Shown here: positions 33,119 through 40,324 of the stretch, piece by piece | How positions within the stretch are numbered: the first letter of the stretch is position 1 | Layout of the letters: each line of letters opens with the position of its first letter | Assembly: GCA_012520975.1 (NCBI GenBank) | Contig: JAAYNF010000116.1 | Span: 1-42,081, forward strand | Source of the DNA: Clostridiaceae bacterium | GTDB lineage: Bacteria; Bacillota; Clostridia; Saccharofermentanales; UBA5734 | Direction of reading: 5' to 3' | DNA: 42,081 bases | Notes under the pieces: model-generated | What the model was told of the DNA's origin: nothing | Database searches by the model: none | What the model saw: the letters and a program-made list of their open reading frames with translations, nothing else | Program-made: the position numbers and the translations under genes

Positions 33119-35146
33119 TCAGGTAATAGATAAGGCGGCGGTATAGCCCTCCTGAACAGCTTCACCGACCTTGGCGGCCCGGACGCAATCGCCGATTTCG
33201 AAGACCGGAATGTTGCCTGCGGCCTCTCTTAATGCTTGAACCACGTCTCGGCGTGCCTTCATGCCCAAACAATTGACCACGGTATCCGCCGGGATTATTT
33301 TTTCAACCCCCTCACCGTCACGGACACGTACGCCCTTTTCTAGAACCTCAAGGGCGGTTGTGTCGACCATGGATCGAATGCCAAACTCATCCATTTTATC
33401 CAGCAAAGCCGTCCGATGAATGCCAATGGCCTCGGCCACCAAACGTTCTTTCATTTCAACGACCATAACTTCACGGCCCTTATGCGCCAGCTCCAAGGCC
33501 ACTTCACAGCCGACCAGACCGCCGCCCAGCATAACCACTTTTTCGCCGACCGCCTGGTCCGGCAAGAAGTATGTGTCGATGGCGTTCATGGTCCGATCGA
33601 TTCCCGGCAACGATGGCATCATTGGTTCGGCACCGATGGCAATCACCAAGGCTTCGGGATTGATTTCGCGGATGAATTCCGGTGTGGCCGTCGTGTTCAG
33701 GCGGACCTCGATGGACTTGCGCTTGGCGACTTCACGAACCAATAATTCTTTAAAATTAAACAAATCGCGTTTGAAATAATCGAAATCAGTCAGGCGCAGG
33801 ATGCCGCCCAGTCGCTCATGATCATCCACGAGCGTAACTTGGTGTCCACGGTCAGCGGCATCAATGGCAGTCTGCATTCCGCCCGGTCCGCCGCCGATGA
33901 TCAGGACGCGGCGTGAGCCTTCCGGTTCGGGCATTTCTTCCGGCAATATCTTATGGTGGGAAAAAGAATTCACATTGTACGGGTTAATGGTGCACGACCC
34001 GAGACCCGGTAAATACTGGGAATCCGGATCGGTGGCGTGTTCACCGTAGGGTCCGGGATAGCAGATGCAGCAACGCAGGCATTCGCGAATCTCATCACCT
34101 CTGCCCGAGCAGGCTTTCAAAGCAAAATCAGGATCAGCGATCATCTGCCTGCCCATGGAAACAATATCGGCCTTACCCTCGGCAATGATCCGCTCCGCCA
34201 CCTCGGCGGATGTAATGCCGCCGACAACCGCCACCGGGATGCTTACGGCTTTCTTGACGGCGGCCGCATAATCGGCATTCAGACCATGAGGCAGGAAAAT
34301 TGTGGAGAACTCATGTGAACGAGCCGGGCTGTAATAATGGCCGGCGGAAATATGGATAAGATCGACCAGCCCGCGGCCTTCAAGCATACGGCAAAACTCC
34401 ACGGTCTCGTCTATGGTAATTCCATTGGGCATATTTTCTTCGCCGCTGAGTCGGATTTCAATCAGAAAATCCGGGCCGCATTGCTCGCGAATGCGTTCCA
34501 GAATCTGTAACGGGAAACGCGCGCGATTTTGAATGCTGCCGCCATATTCATCGGTCCGCCTATTGTTTCGCAATGACAAGAATTGGCCAATTAACCAACC
34601 GTGACCGCAGTGCACAAACACACCGTTAAAGCCGGCCTTCTGCATGTAAACGGCAGCGGTGGCAAAATCGTTGGCGACTTTATCCATATCGGCCTTGTCA
34701 AAGCCCTTGACCGGGGTTCCGTCCGGTTTTGTGTAAGAGACCGGACCCAACGGCAGAATCCCATCGTCCAAAAGAGGTTTTTCCTCACCAAAATGGGAAA
34801 GCTCCGCGATGGCCACCGCGCCATGCTTTTTAATGGATTGGGCATTTTTTTGAAAGACTTTAAAATTTTCATCGGTGTAATTGTGATAATCAATGATAAT
34901 ATTGAGAAACTTACCTTCACCGACCACAACCGGCCGCAAGGAGTCATCAAAGTTAACCGGAATTTCACCACTAATGACGCTGGCGCAACCACCTTTGGCT
35001 CGGTCTTCGGTCATGCGAATCACGCGGTCGGAAATGGCCGGGACAAGGGCAAGGCTGGCAAAAATCGTTGGCGCCGCTTCGATGCGGTTTCGATAAGTGA
35101 ATCGGCCGATCTGAATTGGACTGCAAAGATTGGGATATTTTTTCAT
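33119..35146 (-). CDS. Old Yellow Enzyme-type FMN/Fe-S/FAD oxidoreductase (enoate reductase-like)
   Basis: A three-part flavoenzyme like 2-enoate and 2,4-dienoyl-CoA reductases. The N-terminal barrel (about 1-350) binds FMN and includes FVHCGHGWLIGQFLSLRNNRRTDEYGG. A cysteine cluster (CLRCCICY... CTINP) should hold [4Fe-4S]. The C-terminal half binds NAD(P)H and FAD, with VLIIGGGPGGMQTAI and VVMLGGGLVGCEVAL. The 675 aa fit the family. The cysteine spacing is unusual: C-x2-C-C-x-C, then 22 residues to the last Cys, where E. coli FadH has 11. The start has AAAGGAAG upstream and a promoter. The substrate is unknown. Confidence 0.9.
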   Translation of the reverse strand: MKKYPNLCSPIQIGRFTYRNRIEAAPTIFASLALVPAISDRVIRMTEDRAKGGCASVISGEIPVNFDDSLRPVVVGEGKFLNIIIDYHNYTDENFKVFQKNAQSIKKHGAVAIAELSHFGEEKPLLDDGILPLGPVSYTKPDGTPVKGFDKADMDKVANDFATAAVYMQKAGFNGVFVHCGHGWLIGQFLSLRNNRRTDEYGGSIQNRARFPLQILERIREQCGPDFLIEIRLSGEENMPNGITIDETVEFCRMLEGRGLVDLIHISAGHYYSPARSHEFSTIFLPHGLNADYAAAVKKAVSIPVAVVGGITSAEVAERIIAEGKADIVSMGRQMIADPDFALKACSGRGDEIRECLRCCICYPGPYGEHATDPDSQYLPGLGSCTINPYNVNSFSHHKILPEEMPEPEGSRRVLIIGGGPGGMQTAIDAADRGHQVTLVDDHERLGGILRLTDFDYFKRDLFNFKELLVREVAKRKSIEVRLNTTATPEFIREINPEALVIAIGAEPMMPSLPGIDRTMNAIDTYFLPDQAVGEKVVMLGGGLVGCEVALELAHKGREVMVVEMKERLVAEAIGIHRTALLDKMDEFGIRSMVDTTALEVLEKGVRVRDGEGVEKIIPADTVVNCLGMKARRDVVQALREAAGNIPVFEIGDCVRAAKVGEAVQEGYTAALSIT

Positions 35147-35231
35147 AAAAAATCTTCCTTTCGCGGTATCATTAGCGGAATCGTGTTCCCGATGCTGATA
35201 TTGAACATGGTCTTATCTGCCGTCTGGATTT

Positions 35232-35261
35232 ATTTTAACACGGAGTTGGAAAATCCATCAA
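35232..35261 (-). promoter_or_regulatory. Candidate promoter of the OYE-family gene
   Basis: On the minus strand TTGATG (complement of 35256-35261), 18 bp, then TAAAAT (complement of 35232-35237), giving a leader of about 80 nt. Confidence 0.45.
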
Positions 35262-35278
35262 TGTAAAAAGGAGTCGCC

Positions 35279-35452
35279 ATGTTAAAATCCCCCCATATTA
35301 AAATCGATGACCTTTCTTTATTATATTATTCATCTAAATATACAGGCCGAATTACGCATACCGTAGCCTATAAACATAAAAAGCCAATGCTTGTGCTAAT
35401 TACGCCCCAAATAATAAATTACGACCACCGCCGGCGAAATGCTGTTGTTTGA
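35279..35452 (+). CDS. Possible 57-aa small protein
   Basis: A short open frame (MLKSPHIKIDD... ending RRRNAVV) inside the 350-bp gap between the OYE and SDR genes. AAGGAG lies 5 nt before the ATG, which is the main support. The C-terminal end is basic. I do not recognise it, it has no clear promoter, and the AT-rich stretch may simply be a decayed gene. The rest of the gap (35147-35278 and 35453-35496) holds the OYE promoter and nothing else I can identify. Confidence 0.25.
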   Translation: MLKSPHIKIDDLSLLYYSSKYTGRITHTVAYKHKKPMLVLITPQIINYDHRRRNAVV

Positions 35453-35496
35453 ATTCGCACCTTTTTCCCTGACATTCTATGGTCTCACAACAGTAA

Positions 35497-36504
35497 TTAT
35501 TTCAGGACATCCTGCCAAGCCTTGATAATATGATCGGTCATCCGATTATTTTCCTCATCGATCCGACGCGCCTCCGGATGGTTCCAATACCAATTAACCG
35601 AGCGGGTCAATCCCTCTCTGAGGAGGATTCGCGTACGGTAACCCGGAACAAATTTTTGCAATTTTCGAATGTCAAAAATCGCGTTTTCACTCATATCGCC
35701 CAAAATGGCGTTATATTTTTCCGGGTAGAGCTTGCCGATAAAGGTGGTCGGAACATGAACGATTTTGGGTTCAACGCCCAGGATTTGCCCGTACATGCTC
35801 ATAATTGCATCCCAAGTATGCGGATCGTCATTGGTAATGTGAAATGCGTGCCCGATCGCCTCGTGATTACCCATCAAGCCGCAAAAAGCATAAGCAAAAT
35901 CATCACTGTGGGTCGCCGTCCAGAAGGTTCGCCCCAGGTCATGGACGATGATCGGTTCGCCCTTAAGAATCCGGTCGGCCAGCGTCCAATGGGGTACGGC
36001 CCATCCCATCAAGGGACCGACAACCAGTTTGGTCTCACCATAAGTATGAGAAGGACGCACAATGGTGATGGGAAAGTTGTTGTCACGATACTGTTTGGTG
36101 AAGTAATCTTCACAGGCTATTTTATTGCGGGCGTACAGGCTGTAAGGGTTCCTCAAAGGTGTGTCCGGTGTGATCGGTAGCTTTAAAATCGGTTTTTGAT
36201 AAACGGTACAGGAACTGATGAAAAAATACTGTCCGGTCCGGCCGGCAAACACCTCATAATTCATCTGCGCTTGTTCGGGTGTGAACAGAATGAAATTGGC
36301 AACAACATCGAATTTCTGATCACCAACCTTAGCTTTGAGATCGGCCGAGTCGAAGGCATCGCCAATGATGTAATGAGCGCCCAGAGCCTCACATTCTCGA
36401 TTGTTGCCACGATTAAAAAGGTAAACCTCATCGCCGCGTTCCAACAATCGTTTGGTAATAGACATGCTGATATTACCGGTTCCGCCGATTAATAGAACTT
36501 TCAT
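35497..36504 (-). CDS. NAD-dependent epimerase/dehydratase (extended SDR)
   Basis: Extended short-chain dehydrogenase. The N-terminal NAD-binding motif is GGTGNIS (residues 6-12), and the catalytic YxxxK is present as YARNK (about residue 127-131) after SSCTVY. The protein is 335 aa from the ATG at 36504, which has GGAG 9 nt upstream. The overall pattern (LLIGGTGNISMSITKRLLERGDEVYLFNRGN) is that of nucleotide-sugar epimerase-like proteins of Firmicutes. The substrate is unknown. It is not in an obvious sugar operon. Confidence 0.85.
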   Translation of the reverse strand: MKVLLIGGTGNISMSITKRLLERGDEVYLFNRGNNRECEALGAHYIIGDAFDSADLKAKVGDQKFDVVANFILFTPEQAQMNYEVFAGRTGQYFFISSCTVYQKPILKLPITPDTPLRNPYSLYARNKIACEDYFTKQYRDNNFPITIVRPSHTYGETKLVVGPLMGWAVPHWTLADRILKGEPIIVHDLGRTFWTATHSDDFAYAFCGLMGNHEAIGHAFHITNDDPHTWDAIMSMYGQILGVEPKIVHVPTTFIGKLYPEKYNAILGDMSENAIFDIRKLQKFVPGYRTRILLREGLTRSVNWYWNHPEARRIDEENNRMTDHIIKAWQDVLK

Positions 36505-36557
36505 CTTCAACAACTCCTTCTGTGAGAAAATAGTTTTCTGAACTTACATCCATTCAA

Positions 36558-36587
36558 ACAGTACTGATAAATGGAACAAATTGTCAA
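36558..36587 (-). promoter_or_regulatory. Candidate promoter of the SDR gene
   Basis: On the minus strand a consensus TTGACA (complement of 36582-36587), 18 bp, then TACTGT (complement of 36558-36563). The -10 box is poor. Confidence 0.4.
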
Positions 36588-36616
36588 GCCTGGGTTGATT
36601 CGAACCGGAAAAACAT

Positions 36617-36646
36617 AAAAGCCTCAAGAAGCAATGTTCTTGAAGC
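36617..36646 (-). terminator. Terminator of the tRNA-His/Gln/Lys operon
   Basis: A 10-bp stem pairs GCCTCAAGAA (36621-36630) with TTCTTGAAGC (36637-36646), one G-T pair. On the minus strand it is followed by TTTT and more T's. It lies right after tRNA-Lys. Confidence 0.8.
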
Positions 36647-36650
36647 TTTC

Positions 36651-36726
36651 TGGTGATCCACCGGAGATTCGAACTCCGGACCCCCTGATTAAAAGTCAGG
36701 TGCTCTACCTACTGAGCTAGTGGATC
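36651..36726 (-). tRNA. tRNA-Lys (anticodon TTT)
   Basis: Full cloverleaf with encoded CCA (76 nt). The acceptor GATCCAC pairs with GTGGATC. The anticodon loop is CTTTTAA and the T loop is TTCGAAT. It is the last gene of a three-tRNA operon, 3 nt after tRNA-Gln. Confidence 0.95.
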
Positions 36727-36729
36727 GTT

Positions 36730-36804
36730 TGGCTGGGGTGGCAGGATTTGAACCTACGCATGCGGGAGTCAAAGTCCCGTGCCTTACCGCTTGGCGACAC
36801 CCCA
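36730..36804 (-). tRNA. tRNA-Gln (anticodon TTG)
   Basis: Full cloverleaf with encoded CCA (75 nt). The acceptor TGGGGTG pairs with CACCCCA. The anticodon arm is CGGGA-CTTTGAC-TCCCG and the T loop is TTCAAAT. It is the middle gene of the tRNA operon. Confidence 0.95.
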
Positions 36805-36859
36805 ATGACGTAATTTGTCCAAGGATCCGATTGACTCATCAGGATCCCGCCGGGAATTT

Positions 36860-36937
36860 TGGGGTGGGATATGGGAATCGAACCCACGACTTCCAGAGCC
36901 ACAATCTGGCACTCTAACCAACTGAGCTAATCCCACC
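36860..36937 (-). tRNA. tRNA-His (anticodon GTG)
   Basis: Cloverleaf with encoded CCA (78 nt). The acceptor is 8 bp, GGTGGGAT with ATCCCACC, so the extra G-1 opposite C73 that identifies tRNA-His is genome-encoded. The anticodon loop is TTGTGGC. It is the first gene of the tRNA operon, 55 nt before tRNA-Gln. Confidence 0.95.
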
Positions 36938-36990
36938 GTATCGTGCAAGAATGATCCGGCCGCTTACCGGCTTTTCGCCGGCACGAATGA

Positions 36991-37019
36991 ATTATACGGA
37001 TGTACGGCTACCTTGTCAA
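36991..37019 (-). promoter_or_regulatory. Promoter of the tRNA-His/Gln/Lys operon
   Basis: On the minus strand a perfect consensus: TTGACA (complement of 37014-37019), 17 bp, TATAAT (complement of 36991-36996). The -35 box overlaps that of the divergent GNAT gene. The leader holds a small CCGGC/GCCGG hairpin. Confidence 0.85.
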
Positions 37020-37041
37020 GGGTCGATCGGCAGATTATACT
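37013..37041 (+). promoter_or_regulatory. Promoter of the GNAT gene
   Basis: TTGTCA (37013-37018), 17 bp, TATACT (37036-37041), 31 nt before the ATG. It shares five base pairs of its -35 hexamer with the divergent tRNA promoter. Confidence 0.7.
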
Positions 37042-37071
37042 GGCCTTATCAAAGCTCTGGGAGCGTGATCA

Positions 37072-37659
37072 ATGTTGACAACCAATAACTCTCGATCCGG
37101 ACTGCCGTTGCGTGGTCCCCGTGTTGATCTGACCGCCATTCACGAGTCCGATATCCCGAACCTGCTGCCATTTTTTCAGGATATGGCCTCCCTCACCTAC
37201 TTTATTCCGACAACGGCTCGACCACTGAATGCCACACAGATCGGCCACCTGATGACAGATTGGAATGACGGTGTGGAAAACTTTATCTTCGCCGTTCGTG
37301 TTGACGGTTGGTTGGTCGGACTGCTGAATCTGGACGGTCTCGACTGGCCGAACGGGCACAGCGAAATCGGCATTGCGCTGACCGAACCTGCGGCTCGCGG
37401 ACACGGTCTGGCTGCCGAAGCTTTGACCTTGATGATCCGTTACGCTTTTGATGAACTGGGCCTAAAACGCATCTGGGCACGCGTCATCGAACCGAATACG
37501 GCATCCCGCAAGCTGTTTGAGACCTTGAATTTTACCCTTGAAGGGCGATTGCGGCAACATATTCTTCGCCGTGGTGATTATCATGATATGCTGATATACG
37601 GTTTGCTCAACACCGATCAACAACCTGCCCTGAGCGGACACCATGATTCGGACAGATAA
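37072..37659 (+). CDS. GNAT family N-acetyltransferase (RimJ/RimL-like)
   Basis: Acetyl-CoA-dependent N-acetyltransferase. The acetyl-CoA-binding loop is LTEPAARGHGLAAEALTLMIRYAF (about residues 102-126), followed by the family's RVIEPNTASRKLFETLNFTLEGRLR. This matches RimJ/RimL-type enzymes that modify protein N-termini or small amines. The 195 aa are typical. GGGAG lies 8 nt before the ATG. The substrate is not predictable. It is a single gene in front of pfk, which has its own promoter. Confidence 0.88.
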   Translation: MLTTNNSRSGLPLRGPRVDLTAIHESDIPNLLPFFQDMASLTYFIPTTARPLNATQIGHLMTDWNDGVENFIFAVRVDGWLVGLLNLDGLDWPNGHSEIGIALTEPAARGHGLAAEALTLMIRYAFDELGLKRIWARVIEPNTASRKLFETLNFTLEGRLRQHILRRGDYHDMLIYGLLNTDQQPALSGHHDSDR

Positions 37660-37669
37660 TTTTAAGCAT

Positions 37670-37694
37670 CGAAAGCGAACCGAAAGCGAACCGA
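37670..37694. repeat. Short 11-bp tandem repeat
   Basis: Two copies of CGAAAGCGAAC followed by CGA, just after the GNAT stop codon. It is short and may be chance. Confidence 0.5.
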
Positions 37695-37706
37695 TATCTT
37701 TTTTTC

Positions 37707-37735
37707 TTGAAACCATCCGGATGTGATGGTAGAAT
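37707..37735 (+). promoter_or_regulatory. Promoter of the phosphofructokinase gene
   Basis: TTGAAA (37707-37712), 17 bp, TAGAAT (37730-37735), about 50 nt before the ATG at 37786. Confidence 0.65.
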
Positions 37736-37785
37736 AGCCCTGCTATGCAAACTTTGAGCTACATATGTCACCTAGGAGGATTCAA

Positions 37786-39030
37786 ATGAGTAAGTTAATC
37801 GGCAATGCGGTTTTCGGCCAATCCGGCGGACCGACCTCGGTCATCAACGCCAGTGCAGCCGGTGTTTTTACCGAAGCCCTGCGGCAAACCGGCGTCATCG
37901 AAAAGGTCTACGGCGCGGCCAATGGAATCGTCGGCATCCTAAACGAGAAGTTTTACGATATTGGCCAGGAGGACCCGGCTGAATTGGAGCTGCTCAAAAC
38001 CACCCCCTCTTCGGCATTGGGGTCCTGTCGTTATAAATTGGCGGATCCCGACGTCGACGATACGGATTATAAGCGCATTCTGGAAGTGTTTCGTAAACAT
38101 AATATCCGTTATTTTTTCTATAACGGCGGTAATGACTCCATGGACACCTGCAACAAGATTTCCAAGTTCATGCAAAAGGCCGGCTATGATTGTCGCGTCA
38201 TGGGTGTTCCCAAAACCGTAGACAATGATTTGTATGGCACGGATCACTGCCCCGGCTTTGCCTCGGCCGCCAAATACATCGCCACCACATGTATGGAAGT
38301 CTATTTGGACGCACGCGTCTATGACACCGGCATGATCACCGTTATCGAAATCATGGGGCGCAATGCCGGTTGGCTGGCAGCATCGGCTGCTTTGGCCAGT
38401 TACAAAGGCTACGGACCGGATTTGATCTATCTGCCTGAGGTTGATTTTGATCTCGAAAAAATGTTGAGAGATGTCCAGCGCATCTATCAAAAGGAAAATA
38501 AAGTTATTGTTGCTGTTTCCGAGGGTGTTAAGACCCGCGAAGGCAAGTATATCCCCGAGCTGGTCGGCGAATTAAGGGTGGATGCCTTCGGACACAAGCA
38601 AATGGGAGGTACCGCCAGCGTTTTGGCAGATTATTTAAGAGATAAAATTGACTGTAAAGTGCGTGCCATCGAATTTTCCCTGATGCAACGCTGCGCCGCC
38701 CACCTAGCTTCTCTGACCGATGTCGAGGAGGCATTCCTTGCCGGACAGACCGCTGTCCGTTGTGCTGTTGATGGCATGACCGACTTGATGGTCGGTTTTC
38801 AGCGGCCGGCCGAAGGACCGTATCAATGCGAAATCAACCTGGTTCCTCTCAGCAAAGTAGCCAACACCGAAAAGAAAGTGCCGCGTGAGTGGATTAATGA
38901 CGAGGGGAACTTTGTTAATAAACAATTTATTGACTACGCATTGCCGCTGATTCAGGGAGAGTCCAGGATCGCCTTGAAAGATGGCCTGCCCAGATTTGCC
39001 AAGCTCAAAAAAGTGCCGGTCAACGGCTGA
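37786..39030 (+). CDS. Phosphofructokinase, PPi-dependent type
   Basis: Phosphorylates fructose 6-phosphate in glycolysis, probably with pyrophosphate. The N-terminal motif is GQSGGPTSVINAS. The donor-site loop is GGNDS (residues 114-118), where ATP-type enzymes have GGDGS. The PKTVDND motif (142-148) has the Lys characteristic of PPi enzymes where ATP enzymes have Gly. EIMGRNAGWLAA follows. The protein is 414 aa from the ATG at 37786, which has AGGAGG 6 nt upstream. The donor is inferred from these residues. It is monocistronic. Confidence 0.92.
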   Translation: MSKLIGNAVFGQSGGPTSVINASAAGVFTEALRQTGVIEKVYGAANGIVGILNEKFYDIGQEDPAELELLKTTPSSALGSCRYKLADPDVDDTDYKRILEVFRKHNIRYFFYNGGNDSMDTCNKISKFMQKAGYDCRVMGVPKTVDNDLYGTDHCPGFASAAKYIATTCMEVYLDARVYDTGMITVIEIMGRNAGWLAASAALASYKGYGPDLIYLPEVDFDLEKMLRDVQRIYQKENKVIVAVSEGVKTREGKYIPELVGELRVDAFGHKQMGGTASVLADYLRDKIDCKVRAIEFSLMQRCAAHLASLTDVEEAFLAGQTAVRCAVDGMTDLMVGFQRPAEGPYQCEINLVPLSKVANTEKKVPREWINDEGNFVNKQFIDYALPLIQGESRIALKDGLPRFAKLKKVPVNG

Positions 39031-39053
39031 AATCAGGCTTTGTTTTGAAAAAG

Positions 39054-39079
39054 CATCTGCCGCAAATTTGCGGCAGATG
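39054..39079. terminator. 26-bp perfect palindrome, likely terminator at the core/cassette boundary
   Basis: CATCTGCCGCAAA is followed directly by its reverse complement. It lies 24 nt after the pfk stop. On the plus strand no T run follows. On the minus strand CTTTTTC follows, so it best serves as a terminator for the leftward accessory cassette and may also stop pfk transcription. Confidence 0.65.
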
Positions 39080-39115
39080 TCATCCTGCTCCACAAAAATA
39101 TCATAAAGCAAATCT

Positions 39116-39300
39116 CTATTTCACGCCCACAGCATTCCGGTTAATACTCATTGCTCCGATACGGAGCATGGTTCTATCCATATCGTAACCTGTAAGCATG
39201 GCATTGTCATCGTGCGCTTTTGCTTGTCTATCATAGAATATTTCTTCCAGGTGATGCTCTTTTAGGTATTCCCCAGCAGGCACCAGAAAGCCGCTGGTAC
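39116..39300 (-). CDS. Unrecognised C-terminal coding fragment
   Basis: The end of a 119-codon open frame (39116-39475) reads like real protein (FLVPAGEYLKEHH... ending in SINRNAVGVK) and stops at TAG. The upstream part of that frame is not convincing, because the DNA there is coding in another frame (the repeat at 39301-39425). It is probably the tail of a broken gene. I cannot name the family. Confidence 0.3.
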
Positions 39301-39425
39301 CCTGAGAAAAAGTCGAGAATAAAACGCTGGTTTTGACTGTTTTGACATTCATAGAATCCTGTGAAATCAAGCTTTTCCGACTATAGCATTTGTTTGATAT
39401 CAGGGGTGTCGGCAAACTCAGGTAC
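39301..39425 (-). pseudogene. Decayed gene fragment, left copy of the flanking direct repeat
   Basis: This segment aligns without gaps to 41895-42019, 101 of 125 bases identical by hand. In the shared frame it reads TPDIKQML-stop-SEKLDFTGFYEC..., matching TPDVKQMLHSEKVDFTRFYEC in the right copy. A TAG replaces the His codon, so this copy is dead. Most differences are conservative at protein level, so the common ancestor was a real gene. It ends 14 nt before the stop codon of the acyltransferase gene. Confidence 0.75.
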
Positions 39426-39438
39426 AACAGACTAAAAT

Positions 39439-40284
39439 CTATATCCACATAATCCCACACGCAAAGCCAAGCCATTCCGGATGTTCAAATGCCAATTTTT
39501 GAAGAGAACTCGCATTTTCAGGGATTACTTTTCTCTTGCTATAGCCCAAAATAAATTCTGTTGCCTGTTCCGAATCAGGACAATCTCCAATAATAAAGAA
39601 CTTATCAGCAAACAGCTTAATATTTGATTTTTCGGATAGCTTTTCCAACATGGGCGGATATAGCATCCAACTATAACACAGAAAAGCTTTATACTCTTGT
39701 TTCGGATAAATTTCCGAGAAAAATACTTTTGCTTTTTGAAAAGATAATTCAACTGATTTCGGATTTAAATCTGCACCTCGTTGAATGTGGCAGTTAATAA
39801 CGGGTGAGCCGTTTGGCAATGACTCTTTCTGCTCTTTGGTAAATGCCATATAAGGTTCGCCAATTGTATCTTCATCCAAATATATCATCTCAAATGGCTG
39901 AAACTGCAAAGAACCTATTTTGAATATCGAAACATTCATAATATGTCGGAACCAGATAACATCGTCCTTTGAAATACCCGCCTTGCCTGTTTTCTTATAA
40001 TATAAATTAGCTCGTAGAGAAACATCTTCAAATGTGTCAAAAATAATCTCGTCCGTAATCCCTTTTGTACTGTATTCATCATATTTCCTAATCAAAAGAT
40101 ATGTAACAACAGATAAACGGGTTAAGGGCATGCGCTTAAGTAATGCAAAATCAAAATTCTCTCCCTGATATGCGGTTTTTGCAATCTCTTTAATTGTCTT
40201 TTCATCTTTTTTGATTTTTTTAAACACAGATTGCTCCACATATTTTTCATAATGCAGTTCTGAAATTATTTTTTCTAAAGTCAA
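39439..40284 (-). CDS. Acyltransferase domain protein (DUF5596 / GNAT-like C-terminal)
   Basis: A 281-aa protein matching a Firmicutes family with a helical N-terminal DUF5596 domain and a GNAT-like C-terminal domain. Recognisable blocks are LLKRMPLTRLSVVTYLLIRKYDEYSTKGITDEI, DVIWFRHIMNVSIFKIGSLQFQPFEM, VINCHIQRGADLNPKSVELSFQKAKVFF and AFLCYSWMLYPPMLEKLSEKSNI; the end (ASSLQKLAFEHPEWLGFACG) also fits, so it is full length. The start is TTG at 40284: AAGGAGA lies 5 nt before it, whereas a TTG at 40302 has no ribosome binding site. It lies 40 nt after the AlbA_2 regulator and is likely cotranscribed. Its substrate is unknown. The codon and base use are AT-rich compared with the rest of the window. 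Confidence 0.75.
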   Translation of the reverse strand: MTLEKIISELHYEKYVEQSVFKKIKKDEKTIKEIAKTAYQGENFDFALLKRMPLTRLSVVTYLLIRKYDEYSTKGITDEIIFDTFEDVSLRANLYYKKTGKAGISKDDVIWFRHIMNVSIFKIGSLQFQPFEMIYLDEDTIGEPYMAFTKEQKESLPNGSPVINCHIQRGADLNPKSVELSFQKAKVFFSEIYPKQEYKAFLCYSWMLYPPMLEKLSEKSNIKLFADKFFIIGDCPDSEQATEFILGYSKRKVIPENASSLQKLAFEHPEWLGFACGIMWI

Positions 40285-40324
40285 ATAATATCTCCTTTTC
40301 AACCCGGAATTTAATCATATATCT

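Noticed and set aside
34601-35266. 221-codon plus-strand open frame opposite the OYE gene
   Set aside because: Most of it is antisense to a clear flavoenzyme. Only its hydrophobic end extends into the gap, and that is not enough to call a gene.
39116-39475. A single intact 119-aa gene
   Set aside because: The first half conflicts with the frame conserved between the two repeat copies, so the open frame spans a broken gene.
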